This document shows, one piece after another, positions 34,247-43,234 of a stretch of DNA of 64,000 nucleotides (its first letter is position 1; each line of letters opens with the position of its first letter). The position numbers were made by a program, and so were the translations under genes. Source of the DNA: an uncultured Lachnospiraceae bacterium (lineage in GTDB: Bacteria > Bacillota > Clostridia > Lachnospirales > Lachnospiraceae). The stretch covers positions 1-64,000 of the forward strand of contig CANRMF010000008.1 of the NCBI GenBank assembly GCA_947631665.1, written 5' to 3'. The notes beneath the pieces are model-generated. The model had not been told where the DNA came from and searched no databases. It saw nothing but the letters and a program-made list of their open reading frames with translations.

Positions 34247-35254
34247 ATGAAGAAATTTAAGAAACAAAAGAACGGTAAAAACGACCTTTCGGACAGACAG
34301 ACGCTTGTATCAGAGATTGAAAATGAAAGTCTGCGTATGCTTGCGTACGCAGAGCAGACGCAAAAGAAGATGGCGGAAATATATCCGCAACTGCCAAATG
34401 AAGAAAACGCGGAAAAAATACAAAATTATGCAGATTCTCTGAAGCGGACGACAAAAAATCTGGCAAAGGCCTGTATGAAAATTTATAAGGCCGGTGACGA
34501 ACTGAGCGCCCGCTCGAAGGATATGAAAATTCAAAAGAAATGGGAAAAAAGGCATGTTGCAATGCCGGCAAATACAGTGATTGACTTGTATGAGGACGGT
34601 ACAAAACATTTTTTTGCCAAAGGGTTGAGCGCTTATAAATTGCTGCTGATTTTTTTTGCAGGCAGTTTTGTGGGCGTTGTGGTAGAAATGCTTTGGTGTC
34701 TTGCGCGGTACGGATATCTTGAAAGCCGGGCGGGACTGGTCTATGGCCCGTTTAATCCGCTTTATGGCGCGGGAGCAGTGCTGATGACTGTTTGCCTGTA
34801 CCGGTTTCGGAATCATGGCGCATGGATTTCGTTTTTTGGAAGCATGTTGATTGGCGGCGGCGTGGAGTATTTCTGTTCGTGGGGACAGGAGTTTGTGTTC
34901 GGTTCGCGCTCATGGGATTACAGTGATATGCCGTTTAACATCAATGGACGGATTTGTCTGCTTTATACTTTTTTCTGGGGCTTTCTTGGAGTACTCTGGA
35001 TTAAAAGAATTTATCCGCTTCTCTCAAAATGGATTTTAAAACTGCCAAACCGCATGGGAAAAATTATTACATGGATTATTGTAATTTTCTTTATTTTTGA
35101 TATTGCAAGTTCAGGCATTGCGATGTTTCGGTGGACGCAGAGAATGGAGTGCATTGCGCCGGCTAATCGGTTCTGGGAATTTGTGGACGAGAGATTTCCC
35201 GATGAGAGAATGGAGCGGGTTTATGCGAATATGGAATTTTCAAAAGAGAAGTAG
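34247..35254 (+). CDS. CmpB-type (ABC_trans_CmpB) membrane protein
   Basis: This 335-residue protein has a cytoplasmic coiled N-terminal part (about 1-110). The CmpB-like membrane domain follows, with GSFVGVVVEMLWC, GLVYGPFNPLYGAGAVLM, GGVEYFCSWGQE and SRSWDYSDMPFNINGRICL. The family is annotated as putative ABC transporter permease, although its transport role is unproven. It lies 12 bases before a second CmpB gene. Confidence 0.75.
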   Translation: MKKFKKQKNGKNDLSDRQTLVSEIENESLRMLAYAEQTQKKMAEIYPQLPNEENAEKIQNYADSLKRTTKNLAKACMKIYKAGDELSARSKDMKIQKKWEKRHVAMPANTVIDLYEDGTKHFFAKGLSAYKLLLIFFAGSFVGVVVEMLWCLARYGYLESRAGLVYGPFNPLYGAGAVLMTVCLYRFRNHGAWISFFGSMLIGGGVEYFCSWGQEFVFGSRSWDYSDMPFNINGRICLLYTFFWGFLGVLWIKRIYPLLSKWILKLPNRMGKIITWIIVIFFIFDIASSGIAMFRWTQRMECIAPANRFWEFVDERFPDERMERVYANMEFSKEK

Positions 35255-35266
35255 AGGTGCGATGCA

Positions 35267-36013
35267 ATGAATGTATTTTTAGAACTCACGTTTATATTTT
35301 TTATCGGTTCTGTTTTTGGTTGGATTCTTGAAGTGTTTTTCCGGAGGTTTATATCCTCTGCAAATCCTGAGCGCAAGTGGATCAATCCCGGCTTTTGTAC
35401 AGGGCCGTATCTGCCGATTTACGGTTCGGGACTTTGTATCATGTATCTGATTGCAAAACTGGAAACATGGAATTTGATGAGCAGTCCGGTATGGAACAAA
35501 ATTGTTTTGTTCTTTGTTATGGCAGTCTGCATGACCGGAATTGAATATATCGCCGGTATTATCACTTTGAAAATCGGGAAAGTCCGTTTGTGGGATTATA
35601 CGAAAGAGTGGGGAAACATACAGGGAATTATCTGTCCGAAGTTTTCCCTGATTTGGGCGTTGCTCGGCGCAGTTTACTATTTTCTCATACACCCGCATAT
35701 TCTGGACGCGATTTACTGGCTGTCCCATAATCTGGCTTTTTCCTTTGTGATAGGAATGTTTTTCGGCGTGTTTATGATTGATGTTTCCCATTCTATGAGG
35801 ATTATTTCAAAACTTAAACAGTACGCAGAGGAATATGATGTGATTGTGCGGTATGAAACTTTGAAAACAGATATCCGAAAGTATTATGAAGATACAAAGC
35901 AGAAGTATCGGTTTTTTCACCCGTTTCGGACAAACCGACCGCTGCATGAGCATTTGAAGGAATTATACGGAACGTTTGAACAGCGGATTCAGAAGGGAAG
36001 AACCGAAAGATAA
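35267..36013 (+). CDS. CmpB-type membrane protein, second copy
   Basis: This 248-residue paralogue has the CmpB core at its N-terminus (FFIGSVFGWILEVFFRR, NPGFCTGPYLPIYGSG), several transmembrane segments up to about residue 180, and a basic cytoplasmic tail. GAGGTG precedes the ATG. It is contiguous with the longer CmpB gene and with the glycosyltransferase gene 60 bases further on, so an envelope-related operon is likely. Confidence 0.78.
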   Translation: MNVFLELTFIFFIGSVFGWILEVFFRRFISSANPERKWINPGFCTGPYLPIYGSGLCIMYLIAKLETWNLMSSPVWNKIVLFFVMAVCMTGIEYIAGIITLKIGKVRLWDYTKEWGNIQGIICPKFSLIWALLGAVYYFLIHPHILDAIYWLSHNLAFSFVIGMFFGVFMIDVSHSMRIISKLKQYAEEYDVIVRYETLKTDIRKYYEDTKQKYRFFHPFRTNRPLHEHLKELYGTFEQRIQKGRTER

Positions 36014-36073
36014 AATGTCTTTTGACGGCCGGAAAGGCGAAAAGATACATAACGATAGCGAGGCAGACCGCAT

Positions 36074-37195
36074 ATGAAAATATTGATTTTATCCTGCGGT
36101 ACAGGCGGCGGACATAATTCTGCCTGTATGGCGCTGAAAAAACAAATGGAAAATCGTGGACATGATGTTGAGACGCTAAATCCTTATATGCTGAAGGGCA
36201 GGCGTACTGCGTCAACGATAGACCGCGCGTATATTGCAATGGCGCAGAAAATTCCAAAGGCGTTTGGCGCTGTTTACAAACTGGGCGATTCCTACCGTCG
36301 TCTGCCGGTGGCGTCTCCCGTTTATTACTTAAACCGCTATATGGTTCCGGTAATGGAGCAGTATATTGCAGAAAATCATTTTGATGCGATACTGATGACG
36401 CATCTGTTTCCCGCTGAAATTCTGACAAATATGAAGCGGAAGGGAAAGAAAGTTCCGCCGACCTGTTTTGTGATGACTGATTACACCTGTATTCCTTTTA
36501 CGGAAGAAACAGATTGCGATTATTACATTATTCCGGCGGAGGAATTAAAAGATGAGTTTATAAGCCGGGGACTTCCCGAAGATAAACTCTATCCGTTCGG
36601 CATACCCGTCCGGCAGCAGTTTTCCCAACAGAAAGACCGTACATTGGTGCGTCAGAAACTTGGTTTTTCGCCGGATAAAAAGTATATTCTCGTGGCGGGA
36701 GGCAGTATTGGCGCCGGACAGATTCCGCAGATTGTTTCCCTGCTCTTACGACATTACAGCAGGAATGATGTGGAAGTGATTGTTGTCTGCGGAAACAACC
36801 GGACTTTATATGAGCGCCTCAGCGCAGATTACGGCGAACAATGTACGCTGCTACAATACACTTCCAATATGGCGGATTATATGTGCGCGTGCGATTTGTT
36901 TTTATCAAAACCGGGAGGACTGTCTTCCACAGAAGCGGCAGTATGCGGGACTGCGCTGATTCATGTAACTCCGATACCGGGCTGCGAGACAAACAATATG
37001 CAGTTTTTTGAAAGGCATGGAATGTGCCTTGCAGTGACTTCGCCGAAAACGCAGTTAATATCCGCCTGCGACCAACTGATGGACGACAATGAAAGGCAAA
37101 AAATGTGCGACAGTCAGAAAAGGTGTATTTTGGCAGATGCGGCGCAGAATATCTGCAGCCTTGTAGAATCAGAATATGCAAAAAGAGCGGAATAA
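36074..37195 (+). CDS. MGDG-synthase-type glycosyltransferase
   Basis: This 373-residue enzyme begins KILILSCGTGGGHNSACMAL, the MGDG-synthase acceptor domain. Its C-terminal half is a glycosyltransferase 28-type domain with AGGSIGAGQIPQIV, then LFLSKPGGLSSTEAAV and TPIPGCETNN. Relatives transfer sugar to diacylglycerol to make glycolipids. The donor and acceptor cannot be read here. The preceding CmpB genes and following hydrolase suggest an envelope lipid cluster. Confidence 0.88.
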   Translation: MKILILSCGTGGGHNSACMALKKQMENRGHDVETLNPYMLKGRRTASTIDRAYIAMAQKIPKAFGAVYKLGDSYRRLPVASPVYYLNRYMVPVMEQYIAENHFDAILMTHLFPAEILTNMKRKGKKVPPTCFVMTDYTCIPFTEETDCDYYIIPAEELKDEFISRGLPEDKLYPFGIPVRQQFSQQKDRTLVRQKLGFSPDKKYILVAGGSIGAGQIPQIVSLLLRHYSRNDVEVIVVCGNNRTLYERLSADYGEQCTLLQYTSNMADYMCACDLFLSKPGGLSSTEAAVCGTALIHVTPIPGCETNNMQFFERHGMCLAVTSPKTQLISACDQLMDDNERQKMCDSQKRCILADAAQNICSLVESEYAKRAE

Positions 37196-37246
37196 ATTAT
37201 TCGATAAGTCATTATAATCTTAATAAAACAAACGAATCGGGGAAAT

Positions 37247-38200
37247 ATGAAAAAACTGGTTGTACTTTTACTGATGGCTGCGATTTCGTTTGTCATTGTG
37301 GCAAACAGACAGAAATCGGAGACAACGCAAAAACCGAACACAACGGAAAATTCATCTTTTGCAGAATCGGACAGTAAGGATTACGAAAATCAATCCGACA
37401 GGGCAGATGGTTTGAAAAAATTGGAGGAATTGCCGGTTTACGAATATGAAACGAGAGAAATCCTTTTAAAAAATAAAGGGCAGAAGATTTATGGAGTTGC
37501 CTATATTCCAAAAACAGGAAAGGAAAAAGTGCCGTTAGTCATCAGTTCGCATGGACTTGGAGGAAGCTGGCGTTCCAATGCCGGTTATGCAGAACAGATG
37601 GCGCGTCATGGCATTGCCGTTTACTGTTTTGATTTTCGCGGCGGCGGAGGAAAGGACAGTGAAGGGCGCACTACCCAAATGTCCGTTATGACGGAAGTTT
37701 CAGATTTGGAAACTGTTTTGGAGGCGGCAAAAAACTGGGACTTTGCAGATGCAGGGAAAATAATCCTGTTGGGCGCAAGTCAGGGAGGTATTGTTTCTGC
37801 AATTGCCGCCGCAAGACATACGCAGGACGTTGCCGGACTGATTCTTCTTTATCCGGCATTTATGATTTCTGATTTGATTCATGAAGTTTACGATTCAATG
37901 AGTGAAGTGCCGAAAACTTTCCGTCTGCGGCAGTTTCTGATTGGGTATCCGTATGTGTCTGATATGTGGGATTATGATGTATACGGCGAAATTGGAAATT
38001 ACAGGAAGAAAGTTCTTCTGCTGCAAGGGGATCAGGACGTTATTGTGCCGATGGATTACACAAAACGCGCGTCGGAAGTTTATTGCGATGCAGACTACTA
38101 TGTGATTCAGGGTGCAGGGCATGGCTTTGGCGGTTCTGCATTCGAGCGGGCAAACAACTACATTTTCGACTATCTTCAGAAAATTGGAGCGATTAGTTGA
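37247..38200 (+). CDS. Membrane-anchored or exported alpha/beta hydrolase
   Basis: This 317-residue hydrolase has an N-terminal hydrophobic segment (about 2-20) that may be a signal anchor or signal peptide. The alpha/beta-hydrolase core has SSHGLGGSW for the oxyanion region, nucleophile serine in GASQGG, an aspartate near QGDQDVIVP and the histidine in GAGHGF. The substrate is unknown. It is separated from the glycosyltransferase by 51 bases and probably belongs to the same unit. Confidence 0.82.
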   Translation: MKKLVVLLLMAAISFVIVANRQKSETTQKPNTTENSSFAESDSKDYENQSDRADGLKKLEELPVYEYETREILLKNKGQKIYGVAYIPKTGKEKVPLVISSHGLGGSWRSNAGYAEQMARHGIAVYCFDFRGGGGKDSEGRTTQMSVMTEVSDLETVLEAAKNWDFADAGKIILLGASQGGIVSAIAAARHTQDVAGLILLYPAFMISDLIHEVYDSMSEVPKTFRLRQFLIGYPYVSDMWDYDVYGEIGNYRKKVLLLQGDQDVIVPMDYTKRASEVYCDADYYVIQGAGHGFGGSAFERANNYIFDYLQKIGAIS

Positions 38201-38417
38201 AGTCATGATTTGAGCCTATTTATGAGGACAATTTTCCTGAGCATTGAATAAGTATGAGATTGATGTTATTATATGAAAAAAGAATATCCGAAAATTTATT
38301 TAAAAGATGATAGACGGATAGAGGAAAAATGACAGTACCATAACAACATTTGATGTTTTGTCTATCCGGATTAAGCGTATATATGGAAGGTGCAAAGAAA
38401 AAAGAAAGGTGAAGAAT

Positions 38418-38813
38418 ATGAAAAGAGAAAATACACTTTGGAGTGACAGAAAAAGAAATTTTTTGGGACTGCCATGGACGTTTACAAAATATTCGTTTGA
38501 TGAAAGCCGACTGTTTATTGAAACAGGATTATTGACATCAAGGGAAGATGAAGTCAGACTTTACCGCATTACGGATTTAACTCTGACCAGAAATTTGTGG
38601 CAGAAAATTATCCGGACGGGAACAGTGCATTGTGATTCTGCTGATAAAACAATGAATGATTTTGAGATTAAAAATATCAGGGACGCTTACAATGTCAAAG
38701 AAAAGTTATCCGAACTGGTAGAGCAGGCCAGAAAAAATAATCGGGTTTATGCGCGGGAAAGCATGGATTATGATACATATGAAGATGACGATATTGATGA
38801 AGGTCACGAATAA
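38418..38813 (+). CDS. PH-domain (bPH2-like) protein
   Basis: This 131-residue soluble protein has a bacterial PH-domain pattern: LWSDRKRNFLGLPWTFTKY, FIETGLLTSREDEVRLYRI and a final NIRDAYNVKEKLSELVEQ. The C-terminal tail is acidic (YDTYEDDDIDEGHE). The start ATG 38418 follows AAAGGTGAAG; the open frame to the left has no site. Role unknown. Confidence 0.72.
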   Translation: MKRENTLWSDRKRNFLGLPWTFTKYSFDESRLFIETGLLTSREDEVRLYRITDLTLTRNLWQKIIRTGTVHCDSADKTMNDFEIKNIRDAYNVKEKLSELVEQARKNNRVYARESMDYDTYEDDDIDEGHE

Positions 38814-38860
38814 AAATTAGTTTCGGTATTAAAAACTTATAGGGTATGTTTTTATATACG

Positions 38861-38900
38861 ATGCCACACCAATGAAATAAATTGTTGGTGTGGCATTTTC
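38861..38900. terminator. Bidirectional terminator
   Basis: ATGCCACACCAA (38861-38872) pairs perfectly with TTGGTGTGGCAT (38885-38896), followed by TTTTC. It separates the PH-domain gene from the YoeB cassette. Confidence 0.85.
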
Positions 38901-38907
38901 ATGTACG

Positions 38908-38926
38908 ATTGAAACCGTCGGCAGGT
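38908..38926. repeat. Direct repeat, left copy, flanking the YoeB cassette
   Basis: ATTGAAACCGTCGGCAGGT occurs here and again at 39659-39677, one copy on each side of the YoeB-RelB genes. Both are followed within 30 bases by an A-rich AAAAATACC. Confidence 0.9.
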
Positions 38927-38979
38927 ATTAACAAAAATACCTCTAAAATATTATTTCAAAGGTACTTGTATGTAAAAAT

Positions 38980-39243
38980 TTACTTGTCGTTGTAATGTGT
39001 GCCGCATTGGATAATTTCAAGACTATTCGCGTTGATTCTAAAGACGATTCTGTTTTTTTCATCAATTCTTACACTCCAATATCCTGCAAGATTTCCACTT
39101 AAAGGCTCTGGTTTCCCAATTCCATTATATCCGTTCCGGTCAATATCCTGTAAAAGTTTATTGATTCTTTTAAGCGTTTTTTTATCCCGTTTCTGCCATT
39201 CAAGATATTCTTCCCATGCTTTATCAGTCCAAAGTTTTCTCAT
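38980..39243 (-). CDS. yoeB: YoeB-type ribosome-dependent mRNase toxin
   Basis: This 87-residue protein has the Txe/YoeB signature: KAWEEYLEWQKRDKKTLKRI, then GKPEPLSGNLAGYWSVRI and the C-terminal HYNDK. The Arg and terminal His/Tyr residues used in ribosome-dependent mRNA cleavage are present. It follows the antitoxin gene with one base between. The cassette lies between 19-bp direct repeats. Its length is normal and no damage is seen. Confidence 0.93.
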   Translation of the reverse strand: MRKLWTDKAWEEYLEWQKRDKKTLKRINKLLQDIDRNGYNGIGKPEPLSGNLAGYWSVRIDEKNRIVFRINANSLEIIQCGTHYNDK

Positions 39244-39244
39244 T

Positions 39245-39502
39245 TCAATCAGCCTCTATTAAATCGTGTTCTTTTAACTGTGCTATGCCTGATTTCAAAT
39301 CGGCAATTCTTTTTTCTAATTCTTCAATATTATCCCTGTTGTAAAAAGGATCTGCAGATATTTCAAATGGAATACGCCTTTCATTTCCAATTTTTACAAG
39401 AAAAATATTGATTGCTGCGCTCATGCTGATTCCCATATCTGCACACGCTTTTTCCGCTTTTGTTTTAACATTATCATCTACTCTAAAATTAACCTGTGCC
39501 AT
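39245..39502 (-). CDS. relB: RelB/DinJ-type antitoxin
   Basis: This 85-residue antitoxin starts AQVNFRVDDNVKTKAEKACA, a ribbon-helix-helix segment that should bind the promoter. A ISAAINIF-like helix and a charged C-terminal region with EELEKRIADLKSGIAQL wrap the toxin. Pairing RelB/DinJ with YoeB is a common mixed type. AAGGAG (minus strand) precedes the start. A promoter and an inverted repeat overlapping it lie just upstream. Confidence 0.9.
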   Translation of the reverse strand: MAQVNFRVDDNVKTKAEKACADMGISMSAAINIFLVKIGNERRIPFEISADPFYNRDNIEELEKRIADLKSGIAQLKEHDLIEAD

Positions 39503-39535
39503 AAAATCGACTCCTTATCTTCTTTATCTGACTTT

Positions 39536-39576
39536 ATTATAACATATGTAAAGCAATTTTCAAGTGTTCACTTTAC
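39536..39576 (-). promoter_or_regulatory. Promoter and palindrome of the relB-yoeB unit
   Basis: On the minus strand TTGAAA (39563-39558) and TATAAT (39541-39536) are spaced by 16 bases. GTAAAG (39548-39553) and CTTTAC (39571-39576) form an inverted repeat around the -35 box, a likely operator for the RelB dimer. Confidence 0.65.
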
Positions 39577-39658
39577 ATTTAATATCTTCTTTTTCTCATC
39601 AATATATTTATACCCATTTTTTATTCAATAATTACATAGAAAAGATATCAAAAAATAA

Positions 39659-39677
39659 ATTGAAACCGTCGGCAGGT
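39659..39677. repeat. Direct repeat, right copy, flanking the YoeB cassette
   Basis: This matches the left copy at 38908-38926 exactly over 19 bases. The 732 bases between the copies hold only the relB-yoeB cassette and its flanks. Confidence 0.9.
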
Positions 39678-39764
39678 TCCTATTTGACAATCAAAAAAAT
39701 ACCGTTTATGCTTGAACCACACAGGACTGCAAATCAGTCAGACAAAGCGGCGGGAGAAAAAGCA

Positions 39765-40706
39765 ATGCAGGGATTAGAATTATCAAAAAAATATTATGAG
39801 AACAATAAAGACGTTTTTGCGCAAAAGTTCCCACAGATTTATGGGCAGATGGCGTTCGGACTTGCGGGAGAGGGCTCGGAGTGTTTCGGATTTGATGATG
39901 AAATATCAAGAGACCATGATTTTGAACCGTCCTTCTGTATCTGGGTTCCGGAGGAAATCGAACAAAAATACGGCGCAGAAATTCAGAAAATATATGAGGC
40001 GCTGCCAAAGACCTTGGACACCGTAACTTTAAAACAAAGCAGCGCTTATGGGAAAAACCGCAGAGGCGTCTGTTCTATTGAAAAATTTTACCGCGATAAA
40101 ACTGGCGGGGAAAAAGGCCCAAGGAGTCTGCAGGACTGGCTTTTTGTACCGGAATATACGCTGGCCGAAGCCGTCAATGGAGAAATTTTTTCCGATCTGT
40201 CCGGAAAATTTACGGAAATTCGTGAAAGCCTTTTAAGAGGTTATCCGGAAGATGTGCGTAAAAAGAAGATTGCGGCAAGGGCAGCCTATATGGCGCAGTC
40301 AGGGCAGTACAATTACAGACGGTGCCTTGCGCGCGGGGAAATGGGCGCCGCAAGACTTGCGCTTGATTTATTCGTGTCGCATACGATACAGATGATTTAT
40401 CTGTTGAATAACCGCTATTGTCCGTATTACAAATGGATATTTCGGGGTATGAACCGGCTTTCACTGCTTGGAGAACTTTCAGAGGGACTGACTGCACTTT
40501 TATGCGCGCCGGATTCCGATGAAAATATCAAGGTAAAAATGGCGTTGATTGAGCAAATCTGCGGGCAGGTCATTTCCGAATTGAAAAAGCAGGGATTGTC
40601 TGATGAAAGCAGCGATTATCTGGAGCCTCACGCATTTGCAGTCATGCAGACGATAGAAGACGGCAACCTCAAAAAAATGCACGCAATGGCGGGCATTATG
40701 GCGTAA
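39765..40706 (+). CDS. DUF4037 nucleotidyltransferase-like protein
   Basis: This 313-residue protein has a GEGSECFGFDDEISRDHDF segment resembling the GS and DxD motifs of nucleotidyltransferases, then a helical C-terminal domain (DUF4037-type). The GGGAG (39752-39756) before ATG 39765 sets the start; the open frame runs on upstream into the repeat but no start there is convincing. The substrate is unknown. It ends at a strong bidirectional terminator before the pyk gene, which runs the other way. Confidence 0.78.
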   Translation: MQGLELSKKYYENNKDVFAQKFPQIYGQMAFGLAGEGSECFGFDDEISRDHDFEPSFCIWVPEEIEQKYGAEIQKIYEALPKTLDTVTLKQSSAYGKNRRGVCSIEKFYRDKTGGEKGPRSLQDWLFVPEYTLAEAVNGEIFSDLSGKFTEIRESLLRGYPEDVRKKKIAARAAYMAQSGQYNYRRCLARGEMGAARLALDLFVSHTIQMIYLLNNRYCPYYKWIFRGMNRLSLLGELSEGLTALLCAPDSDENIKVKMALIEQICGQVISELKKQGLSDESSDYLEPHAFAVMQTIEDGNLKKMHAMAGIMA

Positions 40707-40709
40707 AAT

Positions 40710-40766
40710 AAAAGGCATTGTATTTTATGAACCGTTTGTTTCATAAAAGCAATGCCTTTTAAAATA
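40710..40766. terminator. Bidirectional terminator between DUF4037 and pyk
   Basis: AAAAGGCATTG (40710-40720) pairs with CAATGCCTTTT (40750-40760), and inside it TTTTATGAA (40723-40731) pairs with TTCATAAAA (40740-40748). Confidence 0.85.
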
Positions 40767-40773
40767 AGCTATC

Positions 40774-42183
40774 TCAAATCACTTCTATTTTGATAATATT
40801 GGTATTTCCGGACTTCCCGGTCAGACCGCCGGTGATGACAAGCTTGTCGTCTTTCTGCAGGTTGAGCGTATCTTTTGCCAGATTTTTTGCAGTGTAAAAT
40901 AAAACGTCGGTGGATTCCAGCCGCTCGCACATCAATGGAGTAACGCCCCATGAAAGAGCAAGTTTCCGCCAGTTCTTTTTGTCGGTTGTTATGCCGAGAA
41001 TATCAGACGGACAACGGAATCTGGAAATCATTCGTGCGGTAACGCCGGAAATCGTACATACTGCAATACATTTTGCGTGGATATCAATCGCCATGCTGCA
41101 GGTGGAGTGGGATACGGCGTCTACGGTGTTACGAATTTCAAAATCAGCATTTTTAAAACGCTTTTCATAGTGGATACTCTGTTCGGTGGTCTCAGCAATT
41201 TTTGACATCACCTCCAACGCCTGTACCGGATATTTTCCGGCTGCAGTTTCTCCGGAAAGCATAATTGCGCTTGTTCCGTCATAGACGGCGTTCGCTACAT
41301 CAGAAATCTCTGCACGCGTAGGACGGATATTGTTAATCATGGATTCGAGCATTTCCGTTGCGGTAATGACACGTTTGCCAAGCATACGGCATTTGGTAAT
41401 CAGTTTTTTCTGAATTGCCGGTAATTGTTCAAATGGAATTTCCACGCCCATATCTCCGCGCCCAATCATAATACCGTCCGCTTCTTCGCAAATAGCGTCA
41501 ATGTTGTCAATGCCGGACTGATTTTCTATTTTCGCAATCAAATCCATGTCCGTTCCGCCATGGGAATAAATAAATTCCTTGACATCAATGATATCCTGTT
41601 TTTGAGAAACAAAGGAACAGGCGATAAAATCAACGTCATTTTGAATTCCGAACAACAAATCGTCCCGATCCTGTTCGCTTAAATATTCCTGATTTAAAAT
41701 TTTATTCGGAAAACTCATGCTTTTTCTGTTTGAAAGAATTCCGCCGACGATGACCTCAGTAATAATTTCTGTCCCCTGAATCTGAGTCACAATAAATTCC
41801 ATCAGACCATTATTTAATAAAATCCGGTCTCCGGGTTCTAAATCCTTGTGAAGGTTTTTATAGGAAACGGACACCTGACGCTCGTTTCCCGGAACGTCTT
41901 TCGTGTTAAAAATAAAGGACGCTCCTTCTTTGAGTGTTACCGACCCGTTTTCAAATGTTTTAATCCGATATTCCGGCCCTTTTGTGTCTAACATAATTGC
42001 CACCGGAAGATTTAATTCGGAACGTACCTTTTTAATCAGGTCGATTTTTTCCTGATGTTCCTCGTGAGTGCCATGGGAGAAATTTAATCTTGCCACATTC
42101 ATGCCGGCAAGACACATTTTGCGGATTGTCTGTTCGGTACTGCTTGCAGGACCGATGGTACACACGATTTTCGTTTTTCTCAT
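40774..42183 (-). CDS. pyk: Pyruvate kinase
   Basis: This 469-residue enzyme catalyses the last step of glycolysis. The start MRKTKIVCTIGPASS is followed by ARLNFSHGTHEEH, the active-site TAKIENQSGI-like segment (DLIAKIENQSGIDN), GRGDMGVEIP and TRAEISDVANAVYDG. The length matches the short type lacking the extra PEP-utiliser domain. I chose the ATG at 42183, 7 bases after GGAG, not the earlier in-frame ATG (42195). It is divergent from pyrH, so the region 42184-42476 should hold both promoters. Confidence 0.97.
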   Translation of the reverse strand: MRKTKIVCTIGPASSTEQTIRKMCLAGMNVARLNFSHGTHEEHQEKIDLIKKVRSELNLPVAIMLDTKGPEYRIKTFENGSVTLKEGASFIFNTKDVPGNERQVSVSYKNLHKDLEPGDRILLNNGLMEFIVTQIQGTEIITEVIVGGILSNRKSMSFPNKILNQEYLSEQDRDDLLFGIQNDVDFIACSFVSQKQDIIDVKEFIYSHGGTDMDLIAKIENQSGIDNIDAICEEADGIMIGRGDMGVEIPFEQLPAIQKKLITKCRMLGKRVITATEMLESMINNIRPTRAEISDVANAVYDGTSAIMLSGETAAGKYPVQALEVMSKIAETTEQSIHYEKRFKNADFEIRNTVDAVSHSTCSMAIDIHAKCIAVCTISGVTARMISRFRCPSDILGITTDKKNWRKLALSWGVTPLMCERLESTDVLFYTAKNLAKDTLNLQKDDKLVITGGLTGKSGNTNIIKIEVI

Positions 42184-42476
42184 AATCAACTCCATTCCGC
42201 CGCCCTGAGCCGGACGGCTGGTGCTCTTTCTTTATTTCATCAATCATTATCATTAGAAAATGTTACCTATTACATTTTACACCAAAAAAAATATTTCACA
42301 ATAGAAATTTTTCAAATCCGGTGAAAAGTTCAATGCCGCATCGAAAGGTAAATTCCATACGGATTTTCTAAATCCGTTGATAGTCTGTCTTTATTTTTCC
42401 CCCAAGATATGGTATTCTATTTCTAATAAAAAAATTGTCCATTGAAAGGCTCTTTTTGAAAGAGATGGTACGCGAG

Positions 42477-43178
42477 ATGAGGAGAGTATTACTGAAACTG
42501 AGCGGAGAGGCGCTGGCCGGAGAAAAGAAGACGGGATTCGATGAGGATACCTGCGTGGCAGTGGCGCGTCAGGTAAAAAAAATCACAGAGCAGGGCGTTC
42601 AGGTCGCAGTTGTAATCGGTGGCGGCAACTTCTGGAGAGGCAGGACGAGTAACAAAATCGATCGTGTAAAAGCCGATGGCATCGGTATGCTGGCAACGAT
42701 TATGAACTGCATGTATGTGTCCGAAATCTTTCAGACAGAGGGCATGGAAACCAATATTTATACGCCGTTTGCCTGCGGTACATGGACCAGCCAGTTTTCC
42801 AAAAAAGAAGCGGTGGCGGATTTGAATGCAGGGAAGGTGGTTTTCTTTGCAGGCGGTACGGGACACCCGTATTTTTCTACCGATATGTGTATGGTGCTCC
42901 GCGCGATTGAAATTGAAGCGGACTGTATTCTGGGCGCCAAGGCTGTCGACGGCGTTTACGACAGCGATCCGGCAAAAAATCCGGCGGCGCGCAAATATGA
43001 CGAACTTCCTATCAGCAGGATTGTTGACGAGCGTCTGGGCGTCATTGATTTGGCGGCGAGCGTTCTGGCAATGGAAAATAAAATGCCGATGGTGCTGTTT
43101 GGCTTGAACGAGCCGGAGAGTATTGAACGGGCGGCATTTGGAGAAAAAATCGGAACGAAAATTACAGTAGATGCGTAA
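42477..43178 (+). CDS. pyrH: Uridylate kinase (UMP kinase)
   Basis: This 233-residue enzyme phosphorylates UMP to UDP. The start MRRVLLKLSGEALAG and GGGNFWRGRTSNKIDRVKAD, GGTGHPYFSTD and DGVYDSDPAKNP motifs of bacterial UMP kinase are present. ATG 42465 (adding MVRE) is an alternative; both have modest ribosome sites. It leads the core operon with frr 56 bases downstream. In relatives it is usually next to tsf. Confidence 0.96.
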   Translation: MRRVLLKLSGEALAGEKKTGFDEDTCVAVARQVKKITEQGVQVAVVIGGGNFWRGRTSNKIDRVKADGIGMLATIMNCMYVSEIFQTEGMETNIYTPFACGTWTSQFSKKEAVADLNAGKVVFFAGGTGHPYFSTDMCMVLRAIEIEADCILGAKAVDGVYDSDPAKNPAARKYDELPISRIVDERLGVIDLAASVLAMENKMPMVLFGLNEPESIERAAFGEKIGTKITVDA

Positions 43179-43234
43179 GCGCTTGAGGGCTGTGATTGAT
43201 ATAACATGAAAAGAACAAAGAAAAGGAGAATATC

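Noticed and set aside
39564-39764. N-terminal extension of the DUF4037 protein
   Set aside because: It crosses the right direct repeat and the relB operator. GGGAG before ATG 39765 gives a better start.
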